DNA of 17,914 nt. It comes from an uncultured Gammaproteobacteria bacterium (GTDB lineage: Bacteria > Pseudomonadota > Gammaproteobacteria > GCA-002705445 > GCA-002716945). Below are positions 1-6,160 of the stretch, in pieces. Position 1 is the first letter of the stretch. Each line of letters starts with the position of its first letter. Below the pieces are notes generated by a model that saw nothing but the letters and a program-made list of their open reading frames with translations, did not search any database and was not told the origin of the DNA. The translations under genes were made by a program, and so were the position numbers. The DNA is taken from positions 1 through 17,914 of the forward strand of contig CAJWIW010000013.1 of the NCBI GenBank assembly GCA_913041865.1. Direction: 5' to 3'.

Positions 1-2
1 TA

Positions 3-1277
3 CAATTGGCTAATAATCTGCTAGCAGCCATGGTAGATAATCATATTCATCATGGAAATTCTCTAGAAATTGATACAAGAAGAGTTACATGGAAAAGAGT
101 CTTAGATATGAATGACAGGGCATTAAGAAAAACTGTATGTTCACTTGGCTCAATAGGCAATGGTTTTCCAAGAGAAGATGGATTTGATATTGTAGTTGCT
201 TCCGAGGTAATGGCTATTTTTTGCTTAGCAACCTCAATCCAAGATCTAAAAGAGAAGCTTGGTAACATAGTCATAGGCTACACCCGAAAAAAAGAACCAA
301 TTTTAGCAAAACAAATTAATGCTCATGGCGCTATGACTGTTTTATTAAAAAATGCTCTGAGTCCCAATCTTGTGCAAACTCTTGAAAATAATCCTGCAAT
401 GATACACGGTGGGCCATTTGCAAATATAGCTCATGGATGCAATTCGGTAATAGCAACAAAGGCATCACTCAAGTTAGCAGACTACGTAGTTACAGAAGCT
501 GGTTTTGGTGCAGATCTTGGAGCAGAAAAATTTTTAGATATAAAATGCCGTAAAGCCAACTTAAAACCATCAGTGGTTGTACTTGTTGCAACAATTAGAG
601 CTCTTAAATATCATGGTGGATGCAAATTAGAGGATTTAAACAAAGAAGGGTGCGATTATCTCAAAAAAGGTTTAGTAAACTTAGAGAGACATGTAAATAA
701 TATGAAGAATCACTATGGCTTACCTGTAGTTGTTGGGATAAATGGTTTTGTTTTTGACACTGACAAAGAGAGAAAGATACTTCAAGATAAATCTGATGAA
801 CTAGGTGTACCTATTGTGTCATCTACACATTGGGCTGATGGCGGTGCTGGAGCAAAAGAACTAGCAGAAACAGTTGTAGAGACAATTGAGAATTCAGAAA
901 ATAAATTTGAGTATCTTTATGATGATGATGTTGATTTATGGACTAAGATGGAAACAATTGCCAAGAAAATTTACGGTGCATCATCCATCTCCGCCCCAAC
1001 AAATGTAAAAAAACAAATTGATGAGCTGCAGGCAAATGGTTATGGTCATTATCCAGTCTGTGTTGCTAAAACTCAGTATTCATTTTCTACAGACCCAACT
1101 CTCAGAGGCGCACCTTCTAATCATGATATTGCAATCAGAGAGGTGAGACTCGCAGCTGGCGCTGAGTTTATAGTAATGGTTTGTGGCGATATAATGACTA
1201 TGCCAGGCTTACCTAAAGTTCCTGCCGCTGAGAAAATCGATCTTGATTCAGATGGTAATATAACTGGACTTTTCTAG
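3..1277 (+). CDS. fhs: Formate-tetrahydrofolate ligase, 3' part of gene
   Basis: Cytosolic enzyme of one-carbon metabolism that joins formate to tetrahydrofolate with ATP, giving 10-formyl-THF. The reading frame is already open at base 3, and about 424 C-terminal codons are present of a family that is usually near 555, so roughly 130 N-terminal residues with the ATP loop lie outside the window. Visible family hallmarks are the NNLLAA…DNH stretch at the start, PREDGFDI and ASEVMAI, HGGPFANIAHGCNSVIATK, EAGFGADLGAEKF, and the second family signature VATIRALKYHGG at about bases 585-620. The C-terminus (MPGLPKVPAAEKID…GLF) looks complete. By eye the G+C is higher than in the following genes, as expected of core sequence beside an island. 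The TAG stop shares its last base with the GTG start of the next gene. Identification is firm; only the 5' end is missing. Confidence 0.97.
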   Translation, partial: QLANNLLAAMVDNHIHHGNSLEIDTRRVTWKRVLDMNDRALRKTVCSLGSIGNGFPREDGFDIVVASEVMAIFCLATSIQDLKEKLGNIVIGYTRKKEPILAKQINAHGAMTVLLKNALSPNLVQTLENNPAMIHGGPFANIAHGCNSVIATKASLKLADYVVTEAGFGADLGAEKFLDIKCRKANLKPSVVVLVATIRALKYHGGCKLEDLNKEGCDYLKKGLVNLERHVNNMKNHYGLPVVVGINGFVFDTDKERKILQDKSDELGVPIVSSTHWADGGAGAKELAETVVETIENSENKFEYLYDDDVDLWTKMETIAKKIYGASSISAPTNVKKQIDELQANGYGHYPVCVAKTQYSFSTDPTLRGAPSNHDIAIREVRLAAGAEFIVMVCGDIMTMPGLPKVPAAEKIDLDSDGNITGLF

Positions 1278-2791
1278 TGCTTACTTCTTTAACCTGGATT
1301 AAAGAAAGAAGATTGTTCGCATTTTTTTTATCGTTATTTATTATTGCAATCTCATTATTTGGTCCACCAAATGTTCCGGTATATAAGTATTTTGTAGATT
1401 TTGATATTAGCGGTATAGTCGCTATAGTCATTTCTAATGATGTCATTTTTAAAACTCCTAGTTCTGTTCCCAGAATATTATTATTATTATTTGGATTATC
1501 TTTGTTAATATTAGTCTCAAAAATTAAATTAAATAAAGAATATGACTTAAAGTATCTTTGTATAATATCACTAGTACTTTCAGCACTTTTTTTACTAACA
1601 ATCTTAACTACTGAGAAACTATACAACTATTTAGCAATTCTATTGATTATAGTATCGGTTATTTATTATCTATTTAATTATCACAATGACTTAAAAATCC
1701 GTGAAAGGTTATATATAGTATCCTTTTTCATGATGGCAATCTTCCCAATTTTACATACTTTTATAATCCCATCTGACTTATCTGAAGTTGATAATTATTT
1801 GAGATTTATATTTGCGATCCCTGTTTTTCTTATTTTCAGACATGTAAGATTCTCAGAATTAAATTTATTACATATAATATCAATTACAAGTATATTAATA
1901 GGTTTTGTAAGCATTTATTTCTATATTTATAGCACGCAAATTAATATAGAGGGATATGCAAGTACACCTAAGGTGTTTGGTAATATTGCATTGCTTTTCT
2001 CAATCTTATGTCTGATAAGTTTTTTATATGTTTATCAGTTCAGTAGAAGTCAATCATATCTATCTCTATTAGGTTTTTTTATGGCGTTTAATGCATGGGG
2101 TTTATCTGGAACAAGAAGTTCATTGATTTTAATTATTATGCTTATCCTAGTAGCATTTTTTTTTAGAAATAAACTTCTTCAGAGCCTCCGTATCCCTAAA
2201 ATTAGTCTAATAATAGTCGTATTATTCTCTTCAGTGCTTTTGTTCCAATCTGGATCTGTTGATAGAATGATAAATGCATATGAAAGTACATACAATTATA
2301 TCACTGAGGACTCTGAACATCATTGGGAACACAAAGATAGTATTGTACCCAGATTAAATATTTGGAGAGGATCTTGGAATATTATAAATGAAAATCTTAT
2401 ATTTGGTGTTGGCTTGAGTGATTACAATAAGAGTCTTGAAAATGAAATAAAAATTGGGAATATACCACCTATACGAAAAGATCCTGCAAATGTAACAGCA
2501 GGTATGAATCATGCCCACAGTCAATATTTAGACATGTTTGCAAAAACTGGTATAATAGGTTTTTTAATTTTATTGTTTTTCTTAATCATGAATTTGATAA
2601 TTTTCTTGAGCAGCCTAAAGGACCGTAGATATAATATACCTGCATCAATTGGACTTTGTTCCACATTGTCTTATGCTATATTTATGTTATTTCATACTGT
2701 TCTTTCTCATCAGCAATCCGTTCTTTTTATGACTATCTTTTTATCAGCGCTAGCTGGAATGAGCGCAATGCATACAAAGAGAGATAATTAA
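1277..2791 (+). CDS. O-antigen polymerase/ligase family membrane protein (Wzy_C)
   Basis: Inner-membrane protein of 504 residues with roughly 13-15 hydrophobic segments (for example about residues 12-29, 66-81, 93-110, 117-133, 143-161, 196-218, 235-254, 280-296, 307-324, 423-445, 457-475, 481-497). One large periplasmic-type loop spans about 325-422. The family is shown by GLSGTRSS (about 275-282, with the conserved Arg280) and by the loop motif NHAHSQYLD followed by AKTGIIGF (about 411-429), both typical of Wzy_C proteins. These either polymerise lipid-linked repeat units (Wzy) or attach the polymer to lipid A core (WaaL). A wzz gene in the window favours a Wzy role, but sequence alone does not separate the two. 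The GTG start overlaps the fhs stop by one base, and no better start is visible before the first membrane segment. The gene ends in a TAATG overlap with ugd, so fhs, this gene and ugd probably share a transcript. Confidence 0.85.
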   Translation: MLTSLTWIKERRLFAFFLSLFIIAISLFGPPNVPVYKYFVDFDISGIVAIVISNDVIFKTPSSVPRILLLLFGLSLLILVSKIKLNKEYDLKYLCIISLVLSALFLLTILTTEKLYNYLAILLIIVSVIYYLFNYHNDLKIRERLYIVSFFMMAIFPILHTFIIPSDLSEVDNYLRFIFAIPVFLIFRHVRFSELNLLHIISITSILIGFVSIYFYIYSTQINIEGYASTPKVFGNIALLFSILCLISFLYVYQFSRSQSYLSLLGFFMAFNAWGLSGTRSSLILIIMLILVAFFFRNKLLQSLRIPKISLIIVVLFSSVLLFQSGSVDRMINAYESTYNYITEDSEHHWEHKDSIVPRLNIWRGSWNIINENLIFGVGLSDYNKSLENEIKIGNIPPIRKDPANVTAGMNHAHSQYLDMFAKTGIIGFLILLFFLIMNLIIFLSSLKDRRYNIPASIGLCSTLSYAIFMLFHTVLSHQQSVLFMTIFLSALAGMSAMHTKRDN

Positions 2792-4110
2792 TGAAAGTCT
2801 CGGTCGTCGGTTGTGGGTACGTTGGTCTAGTTACAGGAGCATGTTTAGCCGAGATCGGACACGAGGTGATATGCTTAGATATTAATAGATCTAAAATAAA
2901 TGATCTTAAAAGAGGCAAGATGCCTATATTTGAAAAAGGCTTGTCGAAATTAGTTGAATCTAATTTATCAATGAGTAGGTTGAGTTTTACTACCTCTTAC
3001 AAACAGTGTGTTTCTCATGCAAAAGTTATCTTTCTAGCTGTAGATACTCCTCAAAAGAAAAATGGTGATGCTGATTTATCTAATTTATTTAGCGCAGTTA
3101 CATCGATAGCTAAATTAATGAATAATGAGAAGATCATAGTAGAAAAGTCAACTGTGCCAGTTGGAACCTCAGAAATTCTTAAAAAGAAAATTGATATTGT
3201 TCTTAGAGAAAGAAGCCAAGATACTAGCTACTCGATTGTATCAAATCCGGAATTCTTAAAGGAAGGTGTTGCTATTGATGATTTTATGAAACCTGACAGG
3301 ATCATAATAGGTTTAGATGACGATACACTTAAACCTCTATTCAACGAAATTTATCAGCCTTTTAATAGAAAATATAAAAAAATACAATACATGTCTGTCA
3401 AAGCTGCAGAATTAACGAAATATGCATCAAATTCTCTACTTGCCACAAAAATAAGTTTCATTAATGAGATTGCAAACATGGCATCCTTACTCAACGTTGA
3501 TATTGAGGATGTTCGTCAAGGAGTAGGATCTGATCACCGTATTGGGAACGAATTTCTTTACCCAGGTCTTGGATATGGTGGCTCGTGTTTTCCTAAAGAT
3601 GTTAAAGCACTTATTGCTGCAGGAAAAAAGAAATCATATGCTATGCCTCTTCTTGAATCTGTAGATAAGATTAATTTTAATCAACGAAAACTATTTCTGA
3701 ATAAAATACATAAATATTATAAAAATACAATTAAAGATAAAAAATTAGTAGTTTGGGGATTATCATTCAAACCTGGAACGGATGATGTTCGAGAAGCGCC
3801 TAGTATAGACATCATAAAAGCTCTCTTGAAGGGTGGCGCTAAGGTATATGCATATGATCCTATTGCAAGTGTAAAATCTCTTATAAAGCATCATAATTAT
3901 CATGAGATTATCTCTTCTACAGATTCGCTAAAAAATTCTGATGGATTGATTATCTGTACTGAATGGAAAGAATTTTGGTCAATAGATGTATCACATTTCC
4001 TAGAAATGAAAGATAGAGTTATTTTTGATGGGAGAAATATATATGATTTATCTAAATTTTTAAATACAGATATCTCATATATTGGTATAGGGAGAACCAA
4101 CATTATCTAA
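2791..4110 (+). CDS. ugd: UDP-glucose 6-dehydrogenase
   Basis: Cytosolic NAD-dependent enzyme oxidising UDP-glucose twice to UDP-glucuronic acid, a precursor for acidic surface polysaccharides. The 439-residue length is normal. Domain order is clear: the N-terminal Rossmann motif GCGYVG (7-12), then AVDTPQ and the EKSTVPVGT strand (118-126), the NPEFLKEG active-site segment (152-159), the central-domain LTKYASNSLLATK with Lys210 and Asn214, GYGGSCFPKD with catalytic Cys266 and Asp270, and the C-terminal UDP-binding domain beginning near GLSFKPGTDDVREAPS. Every key residue is present, so it should be active. Related UDP-ManNAc or UDP-GlcNAc dehydrogenases share the fold, but the GLGYGGSCFPKD version fits the UDP-glucose group best. 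Its ATG overlaps the stop of the upstream gene by one base. The 60-base gap after it holds paired palindromes. Confidence 0.93.
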   Translation: MKVSVVGCGYVGLVTGACLAEIGHEVICLDINRSKINDLKRGKMPIFEKGLSKLVESNLSMSRLSFTTSYKQCVSHAKVIFLAVDTPQKKNGDADLSNLFSAVTSIAKLMNNEKIIVEKSTVPVGTSEILKKKIDIVLRERSQDTSYSIVSNPEFLKEGVAIDDFMKPDRIIIGLDDDTLKPLFNEIYQPFNRKYKKIQYMSVKAAELTKYASNSLLATKISFINEIANMASLLNVDIEDVRQGVGSDHRIGNEFLYPGLGYGGSCFPKDVKALIAAGKKKSYAMPLLESVDKINFNQRKLFLNKIHKYYKNTIKDKKLVVWGLSFKPGTDDVREAPSIDIIKALLKGGAKVYAYDPIASVKSLIKHHNYHEIISSTDSLKNSDGLIICTEWKEFWSIDVSHFLEMKDRVIFDGRNIYDLSKFLNTDISYIGIGRTNII

Positions 4111-4115
4111 TTATT

Positions 4116-4131
4116 TGTTCATAATTGAACA
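4116..4131. promoter_or_regulatory. Upstream palindromic operator candidate
   Basis: Perfect inverted repeat TGTTCA-TAAT-TGAACA starting 6 bases after the ugd stop. The same six-base arms with the same four-base gap recur at 4172-4187, centre-to-centre distance 56 bases, and both copies continue with TAT on the right. Two identical dyads bracketing a promoter-like region suggest a dimeric DNA-binding protein, possibly the MarR-type protein encoded at 4740. That partner is a guess. As an RNA stem it is weak (6 bp, A/U-rich) and is unlikely to be a terminator. Confidence 0.55.
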
Positions 4132-4139
4132 TATATTTC

Positions 4140-4167
4140 TTGCTATTACATAATTATTTATATACAT
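4140..4167 (+). promoter_or_regulatory. Possible promoter of the rfaH-like gene
   Basis: TTGCTA (4140-4145) as a -35 box and TATACAT (4161-4167) as a -10 box, 15 bases apart. The spacing is short and the matches are moderate in a very AT-rich stretch. It is supported mainly by its position between the two palindromes and ahead of a gene that is not overlapped by ugd. Transcription would start near the second palindrome, which would give a very short leader. Confidence 0.35.
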
Positions 4168-4168
4168 T

Positions 4169-4190
4169 ATATGTTCAGGGGTGAACATAT
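4169..4190. promoter_or_regulatory. Second palindrome, overlapping SD and start of rfaH-like gene
   Basis: A perfect 9-base inverted repeat, ATATGTTCA-GGGG-TGAACATAT, whose core TGTTCA-N4-TGAACA is identical in arms and spacing to the dyad at 4116-4131. The GGGG gap is the centre of the Shine-Dalgarno sequence AGGGGTGA, and the right arm runs into the ATG at 4189. A protein bound here could block transcription. If the whole element is transcribed, the RNA could fold into a stem holding the SD in its loop and the start codon at its foot. The repeat itself is certain; its function is inferred. Confidence 0.6.
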
Positions 4191-4674
4191 GTGGATTGTA
4201 GCAAAAACAAGGCCAAACCAGGAATATAGGGCAGAGTTTAACTTGTGTAATCAAGGTTTTGAGTGCTACATACCTGAAATTAGCTCCAAAAAATTTGTAA
4301 ACAATGTTTGGAAAGACATTAAAGAGAAAATGTTTACAGGTTATCTTTTCATAAAATTGAATAAGAAAATAAAAAATCTACACAAAATTAATAACACATA
4401 TGGTGTGTCAAAACTACTAATGAATATAGAGACTGGAATGCCTTGCGTGATGAAAAATGACGAAATGGTAAAAATTAATAAAGAGATACAGAAAATAAAT
4501 AATAAAGAAATTAATCAAGGTGATCAAGTTGTCGTGACTAAAGGACAGCAGTCAAAATTATCAGGGGTTTTCATAGAAAAGTGTGGAAAAAAGAGAGCAA
4601 AATTATTAATTAATATTCTAAATAGAAGTAAAGAGGTCTTCGTTAAATTAGAAAGTATCCAAAAAGTTTACTAA
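4189..4674 (+). CDS. rfaH: RfaH-type NusG paralogue, transcription antiterminator
   Basis: A specialised NusG-family factor expected to ride on RNA polymerase through long polysaccharide operons, suppressing pausing and early termination. From the ATG at 4189 the protein is 161 residues, the normal RfaH size. An NGN domain fills about 1-90: WIVAKTRPNQE at the start, a FECYIPE segment, FTGYLFIKL where the family usually has PxYLF, and YGVSKLL where the family has GVS-hydrophobic. A KOW region follows at about 108-160 (GDQVVVTKGQQSKLSGVF). I prefer this start over the ATG at 4171 because AGGGGTGA ends 4 bases upstream (7 bases from AGGGG) and family members begin with this Trp/Tyr segment. A perfect ops element lies 42 bases after the stop, which strongly supports RfaH rather than general NusG. 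The protein is lysine- and asparagine-rich like its neighbours. LoaP-type NusG paralogues are the alternative. Confidence 0.85.
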   Translation: MWIVAKTRPNQEYRAEFNLCNQGFECYIPEISSKKFVNNVWKDIKEKMFTGYLFIKLNKKIKNLHKINNTYGVSKLLMNIETGMPCVMKNDEMVKINKEIQKINNKEINQGDQVVVTKGQQSKLSGVFIEKCGKKRAKLLINILNRSKEVFVKLESIQKVY

Positions 4675-4681
4675 ATGTAAA

Positions 4682-4727
4682 CTGTTAAGTTCCATCCTAC
4701 ATTAAGATGTCGGGATGGCGGTAGCGT
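4682..4727 (+). promoter_or_regulatory. JUMPstart-like element with perfect ops site
   Basis: GGCGGTAGCGT at 4717-4727 matches exactly the ops sequence at which E. coli RfaH loads onto paused RNA polymerase. Upstream, CTGTTAAG at 4682-4689 matches the other conserved block of JUMPstart leaders. In enteric JUMPstart the two blocks are only a few bases apart; here 27 bases separate them and hold a hairpin. It lies on the coding strand between the RfaH-type gene and the head of the polysaccharide operon, in the position expected of ops. An 11-base, G+C-rich exact match in such AT-rich DNA next to an RfaH-family gene is very unlikely to be chance. That this organism uses it in the same way is inference. 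Confidence 0.85.
4692..4718 (+). other. Hairpin abutting the ops site
   Basis: CCATCC (4692-4697) pairs with GGATGG (4713-4718). Inside it ACAT (4699-4702) pairs with ATGT (4707-4710) around a TAAG loop, with a small 1x2 internal loop between the stems. The 3' arm takes in the first two G's of ops. No U-tract follows, so it is not an intrinsic terminator. It could strengthen the polymerase pause or expose ops. Confidence 0.6.
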
Positions 4728-4739
4728 TACAAGTATAAA

Positions 4740-5102
4740 ATGAGCAAAAAAGAAAATAAAGAAATAAAAGTCACGTCCAATGAGGATCAAGATTTTAGGG
4801 TACTCAAATATCTTGATAATACTCAAAAGACAAGTCAAAGGGAACTCTCTGAGTCACTAAACATAAGTTTAGGGAAAATTAACTATATTCTGAAAGCATT
4901 AATAGAAAAAGGTATTGTTAAAGCAAGGAATTTTAAAAATAACAAAAATAAAAGAGCATACGCATACTATTTGACACCTAAAGGAATTCAAGAAAAAGCA
5001 AGGCTTACTATCGGATTCTTTAATCGTAAAAGTGAAGAATACAATCAACTAAAAAAAGAACTAGACGATTTACGAGAAGATATCAATAATTTAAATAAAT
5101 AA
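4740..5102 (+). CDS. MarR-type EPS-associated winged-helix regulator
   Basis: Small 120-residue DNA-binding protein. Residues about 19-80 form a winged helix: FRVLKYLDNTQKTSQRELSE, then a recognition-helix region (ISLGKINYILKALIEKGIVKARNF), then a basic wing with KNNKNKR and YYLTPKGIQEK. The last 30 residues are charged and heptad-like (YNQLKKELDDLREDINNLNK), probably a dimerising coiled coil. Size and layout match the MarR-family regulators often found at the head of exopolysaccharide operons beside an RfaH/NusG paralogue. The ATG lies 12 bases after ops, with no recognisable Shine-Dalgarno between. RfaH-family factors are known to help ribosomes onto such mRNAs, so translation may depend on the upstream factor. 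It is the natural candidate to bind the TGTTCA palindromes at 4116 and 4172, but nothing in the sequence proves this. Only 2 bases separate it from the next gene. Confidence 0.8.
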   Translation: MSKKENKEIKVTSNEDQDFRVLKYLDNTQKTSQRELSESLNISLGKINYILKALIEKGIVKARNFKNNKNKRAYAYYLTPKGIQEKARLTIGFFNRKSEEYNQLKKELDDLREDINNLNK

Positions 5103-5104
5103 AT

Positions 5105-6160
5105 ATGAATTACCTTAATAAAAACTTTTGGAAAGGAAAAAATATATTGATAACCGGCATAAATGGTTTTATTGGTGGAAACTTAGCAAAACAACTTGTT
5201 GATCATGGCGCAAACATAATAGGAATATCAAACACACAAGTTAAGAACAAATTTCTAGAATATGAAGGAGTTTTATCTAAAATTAAATTATACAAAGTTA
5301 ATATTGTTAATCAAAAGAAACTAGAAGATATAATTAAACAAAACAGTATACAGATATGCTTTCATCTTGCAGCGCAGGTAGATGTGAACATCTCTAAAAT
5401 TGATCCACACGAGACATTTGAAACAAATATAAGGGGCACATATAATTTACTCGAATCACTTAGGAATTCAAAGACAATCAAGTCAATTATTGTTGCTTCA
5501 TCTGATAAGGCTTATGGCGAATATCCACTCAATAAACTACCATACAAAGAGCATTATGATTTAAGGCCAATATATCCATATGATGTTTCAAAAGCAGCTG
5601 CAGACATGATCAGTAAAGCATACAGCACCGATCTCTTTAAGTTACCAGTTATAATCACAAGATTTGCAAATATTTATGGACCTGGACAATTAAACTTTAC
5701 TGCTTTGATACCAGATTGCATTTTAGCACTCTTAAGATTTAGAAAATTTATACCAAGAAGTAATGGAAGGAACAAAAGAGATTTTTTATATGTTAAAGAC
5801 GTCTGCGATCTCTACATGTGCTTATCCTTTAATTTGTATAAGAACAACCGGTTCCGTGGAGAAATATTCAATGCTGGCACGAGAACAGGGTATACAGTCG
5901 ACAGTATAATTAAAAAACTGTGTTACCAGACAAATAATAAATCACTCTATAATGATATTAAAAAAACATTCCTTAATAAAAAAACCACAGGTGAAATTCA
6001 ACATCAATTTATGACATATTTTAAAATCAATAAATTCTTTGGTTGGAAGCCTAAGTATAAATTAGAACAAGGACTTCTAGAGACTTATAATTGGTATGCT
6101 AACTTTTGCAACAAAAATGATTACAAAGAATTTATCAACAACAAACTAATTAAAAAGTGA
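5105..6160 (+). CDS. NAD-dependent sugar-nucleotide 4,6-dehydratase/epimerase (SDR)
   Basis: Extended short-chain dehydrogenase of 351 residues acting on a nucleotide sugar in the cytosol. The Rossmann motif is TGINGFIGG (17-25), HLAAQ lies at 87-91, the active-site segment is SSDKAYG (132-138), and the catalytic pair YDVSK (Tyr159, Lys163) follows. RFANIYGPG and a C-terminal FNAGTRTG substrate-binding part come later. The Asp134-Lys135 pair is the dehydratase type seen in CDP-glucose 4,6-dehydratases, and I read the enzyme as closest to that group. The sugar nucleotide cannot be fixed from sequence, and an epimerase is possible. It is the first biosynthetic gene after the ops site. Its stop overlaps the GTG start of neuB in a GTGA junction, so the two are probably translated together and may act in sequence. 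Confidence 0.8.
   Translation: MNYLNKNFWKGKNILITGINGFIGGNLAKQLVDHGANIIGISNTQVKNKFLEYEGVLSKIKLYKVNIVNQKKLEDIIKQNSIQICFHLAAQVDVNISKIDPHETFETNIRGTYNLLESLRNSKTIKSIIVASSDKAYGEYPLNKLPYKEHYDLRPIYPYDVSKAAADMISKAYSTDLFKLPVIITRFANIYGPGQLNFTALIPDCILALLRFRKFIPRSNGRNKRDFLYVKDVCDLYMCLSFNLYKNNRFRGEIFNAGTRTGYTVDSIIKKLCYQTNNKSLYNDIKKTFLNKKTTGEIQHQFMTYFKINKFFGWKPKYKLEQGLLETYNWYANFCNKNDYKEFINNKLIKK

Noticed and set aside
1213..1626. Minus-strand open frames (also at 50-274, 2733-2918, 3900-4103, 7412-7711, 13558-13740, 15731-15961, 16138-16386)
   Set aside because: All lie opposite well-supported genes, have no recognisable family features and read as shadows.
4116..4131. First palindrome as terminator of ugd
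   Set aside because: The stem is only 6 bp and mostly A/T, and its sequence is repeated exactly at 4172, which points to an operator.
4171..4188. Upstream ATG giving a 167-residue RfaH-like protein
   Set aside because: The strong AGGGGTGA lies after this ATG and serves the one at 4189; the extra residues (MFRGEH) are not family-like and are encoded by the palindrome.
4692..4718. Hairpin after the rfaH-like gene as an intrinsic terminator
   Set aside because: No U-tract follows; the next bases are the ops element, and the downstream gene is close.
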